DNA of 64,000 bases from Brevundimonas sp. ASV9 (GTDB lineage Bacteria > Pseudomonadota > Alphaproteobacteria > Caulobacterales > Caulobacteraceae), in assembly GCF_016429195.1 (NCBI RefSeq), contig NZ_JAELUF010000002.1, positions 1 to 64,000 on the forward strand. Reading direction: 5' to 3'. This document shows, in pieces, positions 9,033 through 17,853 of the stretch. The notes beneath the pieces are model-generated. The model was not told where the DNA came from, made no database searches, and was given only the letters and a program-made list of their open reading frames with translations. Within the stretch, counting starts at the first letter, position 1; every line of letters begins with the position of its first letter. A program made the position numbers and the translations under genes.

Positions 9033-10163
9033 ATGAAAACGGCCCTACTGAGCCGCGGTCTGTCGGCCGCCGCCCTCGCCGCCGCTGTCCTGCTCGCCAG
9101 TTGCGAGAGCGGACCCTCAAAGGCCGAGCTGGAAGCCCAGCGTCTGGCGGCGGAACTTGCCGCCCGCAAGCCGCCCCCCGTGTCCCTGAACCAAGGCGTG
9201 GCGGACGCCGCCTCAATCTACGTCGCGTTCCTGCGCGAAGCCCAGACGATCCAGCCGGGCGGCTTCCCCGATGCGGAATCGATCCAGGCCGCCCTGCGCA
9301 AGGGTTCTGCCTATGACGCCGACCAGTTGTCGCGCGGCCTGATCGCTTACGGCGCCATCATCGCCCTGCAGTCGCCCGAGTTCGTCGCCGGCGTACAGCA
9401 GTATGCGATCGATCCGGCGCAACGTCAGCGCATGGTCGCCCAGATCGTCGCCGATCCGGCCTATGCCGCCACCCTGCCCGGCGCCGATGCGGCCGCCGGC
9501 CTGATCTCGGCGACGGTCGGCAAGGACGCCATCGCCATGCGCGCCATCGCCGAGGCGATCGAGCAGGACGCCTACACCATCCAGGGCCGCAGCGATCCCC
9601 GCCGCCGCTGGGCCATCACGCCGATTCCGAACCGCGAAGTGCGGCTGGAAAGCGCAAAGACGCTGTCGGCCGTGAAGATGCTGCCGTCGCCGGAGGAGTC
9701 GAGCCGCCTGTTCGCCGCCGCCAACAGCGGCACGGGCTTGGGCCTTGAGCCTTCGCGCAAGGGCCCGCCCTACACCCCCGCCGTCGTCCGCTCTCTGGCC
9801 ATCGCGGCTCTGGGCGCGCTCGGCGCCGGCGGCGACGAGGCCCGGGTCAATACCGAGGCTCTGACGCACGAGCCGAACAGCGAGTTCTGCATGGATATGT
9901 CCAAGCTGATGCTGTTCCAGTGCCTGGCCGCCTCGCGCCCCAGCTACGAGGACATCTTCTGCCTGGGCCGTCACATCACCCGCGACCTGGCGACCTGCAC
10001 CACCGAGGCGACGCAGATCACCACCATCGTCGTCGGCGACCCTCAGGAAACCGGCGCCGCGCCGGCGCGCACGCCTATCTCCGTCACCGTCCCGCAAGCG
10101 ACGCCTGTTCCGACCCCGGCCGTTGCGACCACCCAATCGCTGAACACGACACCCTCGCGCTAA
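9033..10163 (+). CDS. Hypothetical lipoprotein
   Basis: The 376-residue product has a lipoprotein signal with lipobox LASC (Cys24), so it is probably anchored in the envelope. The mature part is mostly Ala-rich and helical, with no recognised enzyme motif; three or four cysteines cluster near residues 290-330 (EFCMDM, FQCLAA, FCLGRH, TCTTEA). The C-terminal 40 residues are Pro/Thr-rich and look disordered. GAGGAA at 9021-9026 supports the ATG at 9033 over an upstream in-frame start at 9003. It is flanked by terminators on both sides, so it is monocistronic. Confidence 0.75.
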   Translation: MKTALLSRGLSAAALAAAVLLASCESGPSKAELEAQRLAAELAARKPPPVSLNQGVADAASIYVAFLREAQTIQPGGFPDAESIQAALRKGSAYDADQLSRGLIAYGAIIALQSPEFVAGVQQYAIDPAQRQRMVAQIVADPAYAATLPGADAAAGLISATVGKDAIAMRAIAEAIEQDAYTIQGRSDPRRRWAITPIPNREVRLESAKTLSAVKMLPSPEESSRLFAAANSGTGLGLEPSRKGPPYTPAVVRSLAIAALGALGAGGDEARVNTEALTHEPNSEFCMDMSKLMLFQCLAASRPSYEDIFCLGRHITRDLATCTTEATQITTIVVGDPQETGAAPARTPISVTVPQATPVPTPAVATTQSLNTTPSR

Positions 10164-10182
10164 GCGACTTCGAACAGAGCAA

Positions 10183-10215
10183 GGCCCGCTCCGAGCGATC
10201 GGAGCGGGCCTTTTT
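10183..10215 (+). terminator. Strong Rho-independent terminator
   Basis: A perfect 12-bp stem, GGCCCGCTCCGA (10183-10194) with TCGGAGCGGGCC (10199-10210), has a GCGA tetraloop and is followed by TTTTT (10211-10215). It ends the lipoprotein gene and may also limit read-through of the convergent aceA operon. Confidence 0.93.
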
Positions 10216-10229
10216 CGTGGGCGAGCGGC

Positions 10230-10439
10230 CTATTCGTAACCGTGCGCCGCTTCGTTGATGACCTGTGACGGCATGGACGAGAAGTCCACGGCGACGGGCG
10301 TCGCGGTCTTGGATTGATAGGTCCGAAGCACGTGCGTCAGGCGACGACGCACCTCACGCTCGGCCTCCGTGCCGGTGTCGAGCGCCAGGGGCGCCAGGCA
10401 GAAGTCGATGATGGCTTCGGTTCGGGTCAGCGGTTCCAT
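10230..10439 (-). CDS. Small conserved-looking protein downstream of aceA
   Basis: A 69-residue product with no signal peptide or membrane segment; the N-terminal half is predicted helical (TEAEREVRRRLTHVLRTYQ). It begins 19 bases behind the aceA stop and is preceded by GGAAAGGAA seven bases from the ATG, a strong ribosome binding site, which argues for a real gene co-transcribed with isocitrate lyase. The function is unknown; a role in glyoxylate metabolism is suggested only by position. Confidence 0.6.
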   Translation of the reverse strand: MEPLTRTEAIIDFCLAPLALDTGTEAEREVRRRLTHVLRTYQSKTATPVAVDFSSMPSQVINEAAHGYE

Positions 10440-10458
10440 TTGCGGGTTCCTTTCCGGT

Positions 10459-11739
10459 TTAAGCCGCGTGGGTGAACTGGGCGGTCTCGGTCGAGTCCTT
10501 CAGCGCCGTCGTCGAGGACGTGCCGTTGGAAATGACCGTGGCGACCTGGTCGAAATAGCCGGTGCCGACTTCGCGTTGGTGACGCGTGGCGGTGTAGCCG
10601 ATGGCCTCGTTGGCGAACTCGCGCTGTTGCAGCTCCGAATAGGCCGCCATGCCGCGATCGCGATAACCGTCCGCCAGCTCGAACATCGAGTTGTTCAGGC
10701 TGTGGAAGCCGGCGAGGGTCACGAACTGGAACTTGTAGCCCATGGCCCCCAGCTCGCGTTGGAACTTGGCGATGGTGGCGTCATCCAACTTGGCCTTCCA
10801 GTTGAACGACGGCGAGCAGTTATAGGCCATCAGCTTGCCCGGATGGGCCTTCTGGACGGCCTCCGCGAACTTCTTGGCGTCGTCCAGATCCGGATGCGAC
10901 GTCTCCCACCACAGCAGGTCGGCGATGCTGGCGTAGGACAGGCCCCGCGCGATGCAGTGGTCCAGACCCGTGCCTTCCTTCAGGCGGAAGAAGCCCTCAG
11001 GCGTGCGGTTGTCGCGATCGATGAAGGGCTGGTCCCGCTCGTCGATGTCGGAGGTGATCAGCTGGGCGCTTTCGGCGTCCGTGCGCGCGACCGTGATCGT
11101 CGGGGTGCCCATGACGTCGGCGGCCAGACGCGCGGCCACCAGATTGCGCTCATGCGCCTGGGTCGGGATCAGAACCTTGCCGCCCAGGTGGCCGCACTTC
11201 TTCTCGGACGCCAGCTGGTCCTCGAAGTGGACGCCGGCCGCTCCCGCCTCGATAAAGGCCTTCATGATCTCGAAGCTGTTCAGCGGCCCGCCGAAACCGG
11301 CTTCCGCGTCGGCGACGATGGGAACGAACCAGTCACGCTTGGCGCCGCCCTCGGCATGCTCGATCTGATCGGCGCGTTGCAGGGTGCGGTTGATGCGGCG
11401 GCACAGTTCCGGCGCGGCGTTGGCCGGGTACAGCGACTGGTCGGGATACATGGCGCCGGCCGTATTGGCGTCGGCCGCGACCTGCCAACCCGACAGATAG
11501 ATGGCCTTCAGACCCGCGCGGACCATCTGCATGGCCTGGTTTCCGGTGACGGCGCCCAACGCATTGATGAAGGGCTCGTCGTGCAGCAACTGCCAAAGGC
11601 GGTTGGCCCCGCGCTCGGCCAGCGTATGGGTGATCGGTAGCGAGCCGCGCAGACGCAGGACGTCCTCAGGGGTGTAGGGGCGCTCGATGCCGTCGAAACG
11701 GCCGGCGGGCGAAGGCACCAGATCGGCGAAGGTGGTCAT
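10459..11739 (-). CDS. aceA: Isocitrate lyase
   Basis: First enzyme of the glyoxylate shunt, splitting isocitrate into succinate and glyoxylate for growth on acetate or fatty acids. The 426-residue product carries the signature [10 protein letters not shown] with catalytic Cys182, plus [10 protein letters not shown] (metal site) and the NCSPSFNWK segment. The ATG at 11739 ([10 protein letters not shown]) gives the normal isocitrate lyase length; an in-frame start at 11808 would add 23 atypical residues. Divergent from the ScfR/RamB-type regulator at 11896, which is the likely controller; a small gene follows downstream. Confidence 0.97.
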   Translation of the reverse strand: MTTFADLVPSPAGRFDGIERPYTPEDVLRLRGSLPITHTLAERGANRLWQLLHDEPFINALGAVTGNQAMQMVRAGLKAIYLSGWQVAADANTAGAMYPDQSLYPANAAPELCRRINRTLQRADQIEHAEGGAKRDWFVPIVADAEAGFGGPLNSFEIMKAFIEAGAAGVHFEDQLASEKKCGHLGGKVLIPTQAHERNLVAARLAADVMGTPTITVARTDAESAQLITSDIDERDQPFIDRDNRTPEGFFRLKEGTGLDHCIARGLSYASIADLLWWETSHPDLDDAKKFAEAVQKAHPGKLMAYNCSPSFNWKAKLDDATIAKFQRELGAMGYKFQFVTLAGFHSLNNSMFELADGYRDRGMAAYSELQQREFANEAIGYTATRHQREVGTGYFDQVATVISNGTSSTTALKDSTETAQFTHAA

Positions 11740-11838
11740 GGTCGAACTCGGTCTCTGAAGGGCGCGGCCGCAGCCGCCGTCTCGGAGACAAGAACACGCG
11801 TCGGTCAAAACTGATACAGATCGAACCCCGTCAACGAA

Positions 11839-11884
11839 GTCACCTTGTCACACTATGACTTTGCTTCGTCAGTCACGTTGTGAC
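11839..11884. promoter_or_regulatory. Candidate operator array between aceA and its divergent regulator
   Basis: GTCAC occurs three times in direct orientation (11839-11843, 11847-11851, 11872-11876). The last forms the palindrome GTCAC-GTT-GTGAC (11872-11884), 12 bases from the regulator ATG. An ACTTTGC element (11858-11864) lies between copies and resembles half of the RamB/PccR motif. Such repeats in a 156-bp divergent region fit an operator for the adjacent regulator; the assignment is inference. Confidence 0.5.
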
Positions 11885-11895
11885 ATCATGCGACG

Positions 11896-13326
11896 ATGAA
11901 CACCGCCGCTGATCGCAAGCTGTTTCTGGGCGCCCGGCTCAAGCGGCTGCGACGCGATCTGGGCCTGACGCAGACCGCCATGGCTGCCGACCTTGACGTT
12001 TCGCCCAGCTATCTCAATCACATAGAGCGCAACCAGCGCCCGGTCTCAGCCCAGCTGCTGCTGCGATTGGCCGACACCTATGACGTCGATCTGCGCGCTC
12101 TGAACCAGGGCGGGGCGGCGGACGAGGCGCGGCTCACGGAAATCCTGACCGACCCTCTGTTCAAGGGCCTGTCCGCCCCCCGCCATGAACTGGTGCAACT
12201 GCTGGAAGAGGCGCCCGGCGTGGCCGACGCCCTGCTGCGCCTCTATCAAGCCTTCGACGACGGCCGCACGCGGGCCCGCGCCGCCGCCGAGACGGGCGAG
12301 AGCCCGATCGAGACCAGTCCCGCCGAATGGGTGCGCGAATACATCCAGTCGCGCGGCAACCATTTTCCCGAACTGGACCAGATGGGCGAGGCCCTGTGCG
12401 AAGCCCTGTCCACAGAGGCGCCCGCCCACGCTGACGGCTTCGAACCCGCCGCCCGTCATCGGTTGGCGGCCAAACACGACCTTGGCGTCCGCACCCTGCC
12501 GGCCGAGGTCATGGTGGAATGGACCCGCCGTTACGACCTGCACCGCCGCCGTCTGCTGCTGTCGGAAACCCTGGGGCCGTCCTCACGCGCCTTCGCCATC
12601 GCCTATCAACTGGCCTTGGCCGAGCAAGGGCCGGCGCTCAACGCGCTGGCAGAGGCCGCGAACGCCCCGGACGCGCCCACTCGATCGCTGCTGAAGGTCG
12701 CCCTGACCAACACGCTCGCCGCCGCGACCCTGATGCCCTACGCCGCCTTCCAGCGCGCGGCGGAAGCTGCCGGCTACGATCTGGCCCGACTCCAGGCCCG
12801 GTTCGGCGTCAGCTATGAACAGGCCGCGCACCGCCTGACCACCCTGTCACGCCCCACGGCGCGCGGCGTGCCGTTCTTCCTGATGCGGGTCGATCAGGCG
12901 GGCAACATCTCCAAACGCTATGCGGCCGGCGCCTTTCCCTTCTCGCGTTTCGGCGGCGCCTGCCCGCGCTGGCGGCTTCACTCCGCCTTCCGCACGCCCG
13001 GCCGCATCGTCACCCAGATCATCGAGACTCCAGATGGCGGCCGCTGGTTCACCTTCGCCCGCACGGTCGAGCGGCAAGGCCACGACGGCTACGGCGAGCG
13101 CCACGACCTCGCCGTCGGCTTGGGCTGCGAACTGCGTCATGCGCATCGTCTGGCCTACGCCCACGGCATCGACCTGCAGAACCCCGAGGTCACGCCCATC
13201 GGCCCGGCCTGCCGCCTGTGTCACCGTCACCCCTGCGCCGAACGCGCCGCCGCCCCCATCGACCGCCCGCTGGCGGTCGATGACTGGTCCAAATCCGTCA
13301 GCCCCTATCCGTTCGGCACCGCCTGA
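11896..13326 (+). CDS. XRE-family short-chain acyl-CoA regulator (RamB/ScfR type), likely aceA regulator
   Basis: The 476-residue transcription factor has an N-terminal XRE helix-turn-helix (about residues 10-65, GLTQTAMAADLDVSPSYLNHIE), a middle IrrE-like region (ALTNTLAAATLMPYAAF) and the long C-terminal domain of the RamB/PccR group. It ends with a Cys-rich CRLCHRHPCAERA motif shared with the paralogue at 39519. Known relatives respond to acyl-CoA or acetate status (RamB in Corynebacterium, PccR in Rhodobacter). Its position head-to-head with aceA suggests it controls the glyoxylate shunt, probably also itself. Confidence 0.88.
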   Translation: MNTAADRKLFLGARLKRLRRDLGLTQTAMAADLDVSPSYLNHIERNQRPVSAQLLLRLADTYDVDLRALNQGGAADEARLTEILTDPLFKGLSAPRHELVQLLEEAPGVADALLRLYQAFDDGRTRARAAAETGESPIETSPAEWVREYIQSRGNHFPELDQMGEALCEALSTEAPAHADGFEPAARHRLAAKHDLGVRTLPAEVMVEWTRRYDLHRRRLLLSETLGPSSRAFAIAYQLALAEQGPALNALAEAANAPDAPTRSLLKVALTNTLAAATLMPYAAFQRAAEAAGYDLARLQARFGVSYEQAAHRLTTLSRPTARGVPFFLMRVDQAGNISKRYAAGAFPFSRFGGACPRWRLHSAFRTPGRIVTQIIETPDGGRWFTFARTVERQGHDGYGERHDLAVGLGCELRHAHRLAYAHGIDLQNPEVTPIGPACRLCHRHPCAERAAAPIDRPLAVDDWSKSVSPYPFGTA

Positions 13327-13329
13327 GAC

Positions 13330-14970
13330 CTAGCGCCTCTGATCGGCCGTGCGGTCGCGGATGGCGTTGAACTCGGCGGTCGGCTTCCACGCTGGCCAGC
13401 TCTCGCTGTCGGCCACCGTCAGCCCCAGCCGATACAGCAGGTCCAGGTTCTGCAAGGCGGCCGTGAAGTCATAGTCGGCCCGCCATTCGTCGGTCAGCTT
13501 GTGATAATATTTGGCCATCGCCCCCTCGTAATAGGGCTTGCCTGCCTCGATCCCGCCCTCGACGAAATCACGGCCCGTCCAAGGCATCAGCGCCGGCACC
13601 CCGCCGGCCGCAAAGTTGAAGTGGTCGGAGCGGTAGTAGAAGCCTTCCTCCGGATAGCCGTCGCCCGTCACCACCCGTCCCTGCACGGCCGCGAACCGGC
13701 TAAGGATGTCCTCCAGTTCGGACTTGCCGACGCCGAACACCGCCACGTCGCGCGTCGCCGGCGTGAAGGGCAGCATGTCGATGTTGATGTCGGCCGCCGT
13801 CTTGGCCAGCGGATAGACCGGATCGGCGGCATAGGCCTCCGACCCCAGCAGCCCCTGCTCTTCGGCCGTGACGTGCAGGAAGACCACGGTGCGCTTCGGC
13901 GCCGGTCCGGCCTTGAACGCCCGCGCCATCTCGATCAGACCGGCCGTCCCCGACGCATTGTCCCAGGCGCCGTTGAAAATGTCGTCGCCCTCGGCGTTGG
14001 GCGTCCGGGCCTTGCCGACGTGATCCCAGTGGGCGGAATAGAAGACGTACTCGTCAGGCCGCTCCGTGCCGGGAATTTTGGCCAGCAGGTTGTTGGAGTG
14101 GATGACCTCGGTGGTCTCCGCGATATCGACGCTGAGACGCGCGCCCAGATCCAGAACGCCCCCCAAGGCAGTCGTCTTCGCCCGCTCGACGGCGGCTTCC
14201 AGGGCCGCGCCGCCGATCGCCGTCGCCGTGGCCATGTTGATGGATCCGCTGAACCGCGGGTCCTGCGCGCCCTTGATCGTCATCTGCGGCCGGGTCGCCC
14301 CGCCCACGGCGCGGCGCCAGCGGTTGTCCTGGTCCTGAAGCGTGACGACGCCCACGGCTCCCCGCTTCAGCGCCTCCTGGGTCTTGTGCGTGGTCGAGCC
14401 GTAGAAGTTGGGATCCTCGCCCATCACCGCCGGCTGGCCGCGAAGAATGACCACGACCTTTCCGGTCAGGTCCGCATTGCCATAGTCGTCCCAGGTCGGC
14501 CCCGAAATGCCGTAACCGGCGAAAACCAGCGGCGCCTCGGCCGTCACGACCGGTTCCGCCGACCCGGCCCGCAGGGTGATGTCCGTCCCGGAAACCAGCG
14601 GATGCGCCACGCCGTCCGCCCCGGTCCAGGACGCCGTCGGCGCCCGCTCCGGCGTGAAGCGCACCAGATCGACGGGCTGCAGCCACGATCCGTCGCGTCC
14701 GCCCGGCTCCAGCCCCATCGCCTCATACTGCGCCTGCAGATAGGCCAGGGTCAGCCGTTCGCCTATCAGGCCGGGGAACCGTCCCTCCAACTCGTCCGAC
14801 GCCAGATATTTGATGTGGTCCGACAGGCGCTGGACGCTGAACTGAGGCGTCGCGGCCGAGGCGACGGCGAAGGCGTTCAGCTTGGGCGCCGGCGATGCGA
14901 CCGGCGTCGTCGCGCAGGCGGTGAGCGCAAGCGCCGCAAGGGCGATGAGGGGTGAACGGCGATGGATCAT
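13330..14970 (-). CDS. M28-family metallopeptidase lipoprotein (downstream copy)
   Basis: Di-zinc aminopeptidase-like enzyme of 546 residues with a lipoprotein signal (lipobox LTAC, Cys19), so it should act at the envelope. A PA-type insert (about 110-240) precedes the catalytic domain. Zinc ligands are visible in SAHWDHVG, NGAWDNASGTAGL and VTAEEQGLLGSE, the second and third motifs supplying the bridging Asp and catalytic Glu, with a late histidine in YRSDHFNFA. It lies 72 bp behind a second M28 gene of the same size and layout, and the pair looks like a tandem duplication. Substrate specificity is unknown. Confidence 0.92.
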   Translation of the reverse strand: MIHRRSPLIALAALALTACATTPVASPAPKLNAFAVASAATPQFSVQRLSDHIKYLASDELEGRFPGLIGERLTLAYLQAQYEAMGLEPGGRDGSWLQPVDLVRFTPERAPTASWTGADGVAHPLVSGTDITLRAGSAEPVVTAEAPLVFAGYGISGPTWDDYGNADLTGKVVVILRGQPAVMGEDPNFYGSTTHKTQEALKRGAVGVVTLQDQDNRWRRAVGGATRPQMTIKGAQDPRFSGSINMATATAIGGAALEAAVERAKTTALGGVLDLGARLSVDIAETTEVIHSNNLLAKIPGTERPDEYVFYSAHWDHVGKARTPNAEGDDIFNGAWDNASGTAGLIEMARAFKAGPAPKRTVVFLHVTAEEQGLLGSEAYAADPVYPLAKTAADINIDMLPFTPATRDVAVFGVGKSELEDILSRFAAVQGRVVTGDGYPEEGFYYRSDHFNFAAGGVPALMPWTGRDFVEGGIEAGKPYYEGAMAKYYHKLTDEWRADYDFTAALQNLDLLYRLGLTVADSESWPAWKPTAEFNAIRDRTADQRR

Positions 14971-14999
14971 TGCATTTGCTCGACAGGCGGAATGGCAAA

Positions 15000-15023
15000 G
15001 GGGCGGAGATTCCTCCCCGCCCC
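15000..15023 (-). terminator. Weak hairpin between the two M28 peptidase genes
   Basis: GGGGCGG (15000-15006) pairs with CCGCCCC (15017-15023) around a ten-base loop. Read on the minus strand it is followed by TTTG. It may partly terminate the upstream peptidase transcript, but the U-run is short. Confidence 0.4.
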
Positions 15024-15042
15024 ATCTTGATGTGTGAAAAGA

Positions 15043-16710
15043 CTAGCGGCGTTCGGACGCGGTCGTGGCGCGCACCGGCGCGAACTCTGAACCCGACTTC
15101 CACTGCGGCCAGTCGCGACCGTTCGCCAGGGCGCGACCGACATCGTAGAAGACGGTCAGGTCCTCGATCATGCCGCTGTAGTCCCAGTCGGGCGACCATT
15201 CGTCCGCCGCCTGGTGATAGCGTTTGGCGCCGTATTCCGACCGCGCCGCCTCGCGCGCGGCGATCGGCTCGTCGCGGAATTCGCCCCGGCTGCCGGCATA
15301 GGCCATCGGCACGCCGCGCTTGGCCAGCGGGAAGTGGTCCGAACGGTAATAGGTGCCGGCCGCATTCTCGTAGTCCGGGACCAGTGCTCGCCCTTGCGGC
15401 TGGGCCGCCGCCGCCAGACGCTCGTCGAAGTCCGACTGGCCATATCCGGTGACGCCCAGCCCCGTGACGCGGCCATAGACGTTCATGGAGTCCATGTTGA
15501 ACCCGCCCACCGTCTTGGCCAGCGGATAGACCGGGTTCACCGCATAGTATTCCGAGCCCAGCAGGCCGCTTTCCTCGCCGGTGAAGCTGATCATCACGAT
15601 CGAGCGCTCGGTGCGCGGCGCGCGACCGAACATGCGCGCCAGTTCCAGCAGCCCCGCCGTGCCCGAGGCATTGTCCACCGCCCCGTTGAAGATGCGGTCG
15701 CCGGTCGCATCCGGCTCGCCCATGCCGATGTGATCCCAGTGGGCGGTATAGAGGATCGTCTCGTCCGGATGAGTCGCGCCCGGCAGGCGGGCGATGACGT
15801 TGTGGCTGGTGACCTGATTGGTGGCCACGTCGAACTCGGTCGAGAAGGATGCGCCGGGCAAGGCGACCGGCTGGAAGTCACGGCTGCGCGCCTGGACCTT
15901 CAGCGCGTCGAAATCCAGACCCGCGCGACGGAACAGGTCGACCGCCACGTCACGCTGGATCCAGCCCTCCATCGGCACGCGCTCGGCCGCCGCATTCTGG
16001 CGCAGGATGTCGAACTGCGACACGCCCCAGGAGTTGGCGACCGTCTGCCAGCCATAGGAGGCCGGCGCCGTCTCGTGCACGATCAGCACGCCCGCCGCGC
16101 CCTGTTTGGCCGCCTCTTCGTATTTGTAGGTCCAGCGGCCGTAATAGGTCATGGCCTTACCGCCGAAGGTGTTCAGCGCCGGCTCCTCGAAGTCGGCGTC
16201 ATTGACCAGCACCACCAGGATCTTGCCTCGCAGGTCCTGGCCCTTGAAGTCGTTCCATTGACGCTCGGGCGCATTGATGCCGTAGCCGACGAAGACCAGC
16301 GGGGCGTCCTTAAGGCTGACGTGTTCAGCCGGGCGGCGGGTCGAGATGGCGACCTCGCGCCCTTGCGTCATCGGCAGGGTCCAGTCGCCCAGCTTCAGCG
16401 AGGCCCGCACATTGGACTGGGTAAAGCGGTTCAGGATCACGTCCTGCGTCCACTGGCCGTTCGGCCCACCCGGCTCGAACCCAGCGGCGGCGTAGCCTTC
16501 GCTCAGATACCGGATGACCTTTTCCTCGGCCGGTGTGGCGATGCCCCTGCCCTCGAAGCTGTCGTCCGACAGCGTCTTGATGTCCTGCGAGATCCGCGCC
16601 GCATCGAAAGTCGGGACGGTGTGAACCGCAGCAGGATTGGACGCCGTGGCGCAGGCGGACAAGGCGGCGCTCGCCAACAGAACGGCGGCGAAAGAAGAGA
16701 CAAGACGCAT
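15043..16710 (-). CDS. M28-family metallopeptidase lipoprotein (upstream copy)
   Basis: Paralogue of the following gene: 555 residues, lipoprotein signal with lipobox LSAC (Cys20), a PA-type insert with FVGYGINAP, then a catalytic M28 domain with TAHWDHIGMG, NGAVDNASGTAGLLELAR, SFTGEESGLLGSEYY and YRSDHFPLA. All expected zinc and catalytic residues are present. The shared domain order, C-terminal Trp-rich tail (DEWSPDWDYSG against DEWRADYDFTA) and adjacency point to local duplication. Probably digests peptides at the cell surface or in the periplasm. Confidence 0.93.
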   Translation of the reverse strand: MRLVSSFAAVLLASAALSACATASNPAAVHTVPTFDAARISQDIKTLSDDSFEGRGIATPAEEKVIRYLSEGYAAAGFEPGGPNGQWTQDVILNRFTQSNVRASLKLGDWTLPMTQGREVAISTRRPAEHVSLKDAPLVFVGYGINAPERQWNDFKGQDLRGKILVVLVNDADFEEPALNTFGGKAMTYYGRWTYKYEEAAKQGAAGVLIVHETAPASYGWQTVANSWGVSQFDILRQNAAAERVPMEGWIQRDVAVDLFRRAGLDFDALKVQARSRDFQPVALPGASFSTEFDVATNQVTSHNVIARLPGATHPDETILYTAHWDHIGMGEPDATGDRIFNGAVDNASGTAGLLELARMFGRAPRTERSIVMISFTGEESGLLGSEYYAVNPVYPLAKTVGGFNMDSMNVYGRVTGLGVTGYGQSDFDERLAAAAQPQGRALVPDYENAAGTYYRSDHFPLAKRGVPMAYAGSRGEFRDEPIAAREAARSEYGAKRYHQAADEWSPDWDYSGMIEDLTVFYDVGRALANGRDWPQWKSGSEFAPVRATTASERR

Positions 16711-16786
16711 GAACTGAAGGCCCCACAGCCGGAAACAGATGCGGAACCCTAGGCGGCGAAACCCACCATGTCGATGCGCCTATCAG

Positions 16787-17131
16787 TCACTCGTAAAAGG
16801 GCGAAGTGTCGATATCCAACGCTTCGATTGTCGCAACGCCGTGATTGATGTTCCCGCTTAAATCAGCCCGGAAGGATGCGGACGTCGTGAAAGCGTCATC
16901 GCCCTTTCCATAACCTAGAGCCAGATAGACATACGCTATCGCAGTGTAGGTGCCGCTCTCAGAAACGACGACACTATCTTCATCGAGTTCGAGCGCATCA
17001 ACATTCACACTTTGGGCCAAGACCTGAAGATCGCCCCAAGCTCCAGACTCGTCGAGCTGAAAAGCAGCCAAGGCATCAGCCACAGCACGCGTCTCACTTT
17101 GATCGATCACCATATCCATAATCGGGATCAT
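16787..17131 (-). CDS. Hypothetical partner of the FRG-domain protein
   Basis: The 114-residue acidic protein has no signal peptide or membrane segment and no recognised family. The C-terminal half (TYTAIAYVYLALGYG ... IDTSPFYE) is rich in alternating hydrophobic residues and looks like beta structure. The ATG at 17131 overlaps the FRG gene stop as ATGA (17128-17131), so translation is coupled; an in-frame upstream ATG at 17188 would give a longer overlap and is less likely. GC is about 50%, unlike the flanks. Probably a functional partner, possibly an antidote or accessory factor (inference only). Confidence 0.65.
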   Translation of the reverse strand: MIPIMDMVIDQSETRAVADALAAFQLDESGAWGDLQVLAQSVNVDALELDEDSVVVSESGTYTAIAYVYLALGYGKGDDAFTTSASFRADLSGNINHGVATIEALDIDTSPFYE

Positions 17132-17847
17132 ATCCCAAACTTGCCCATCGCGACACCGCGACGAAATTGCCAATCCAGCGATCGGCACAGGCCATCTAGA
17201 TCAGCCATAATATGGGCAGCATCGACTCCAAGGTCGAACAAACGACGCTGGAAATACACTCGATCACGCACATCAATGTCGAACCAATGATCTGACGAAA
17301 GGCCATAACCTTTTGTAAGCGGCACGGTGGGTTCGTGGTGAATAGTGAATAGGCCTTTCTGCGACACGATCCTAGGCGCGACCGCAGATGGCAGGAATGC
17401 ATAGACCTGTTCGATTTCAAACGGGCTTGGCCAGTCGCTTACATCAACGATGTCGTGTGTCTGATAAGCGTAGACACGCGCCGCAGCCTTTTCGGGTTCG
17501 CTGCTAACAGCAAAGTAGGCAGCGACGAGTGGATTACTCGTCCAATCCAATAGTCGGGTCGGCAGACCATGATGCTGAGCAAGAGCGAGAAGCTCCCAAT
17601 CAGAAAGCCCCGAGACAGGTAGAAACTGGTTGGCGCGGCGTCTGAATTTAGCAAACAGCGCCTGCTCAGCGGATAGGCTGTAGCGGTTCTGGGTGCGGCC
17701 AATTTTTGGAACAAGAAGATGATTTTCTGCATCTGCCACGCCACGGAAGACCCAATGGGAACTTCCGTGGCGCTCTGCAAATTCCAGAAACTCAAACCAC
17801 CGCCTACGTTGTAGCGGAACGCGGGAAAGTGGCTTGCTCATCGACAT
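17128..17847 (-). CDS. FRG-domain protein
   Basis: The 239-residue protein carries an FRG domain, named for its F-R-G motif: WVFRGV near residue 35 and AQHHGLPTRLLDWT near residue 90, followed by NPLVAAYFA. FRG proteins occur singly or in defence- and toxin-like gene pairs, and their biochemical activity is poorly known. GC is about 50%, well below its neighbours, which suggests acquisition by transfer. ATGs at 17847 and 17841 are both possible. The ribosome binding site AGGA overlaps the petC stop codon, so the gene is positioned to be read from the petABC transcript. Confidence 0.8.
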   Translation of the reverse strand: MSMSKPLSRVPLQRRRWFEFLEFAERHGSSHWVFRGVADAENHLLVPKIGRTQNRYSLSAEQALFAKFRRRANQFLPVSGLSDWELLALAQHHGLPTRLLDWTSNPLVAAYFAVSSEPEKAAARVYAYQTHDIVDVSDWPSPFEIEQVYAFLPSAVAPRIVSQKGLFTIHHEPTVPLTKGYGLSSDHWFDIDVRDRVYFQRRLFDLGVDAAHIMADLDGLCRSLDWQFRRGVAMGKFGI

Positions 17848-17853
17848 CAAATC

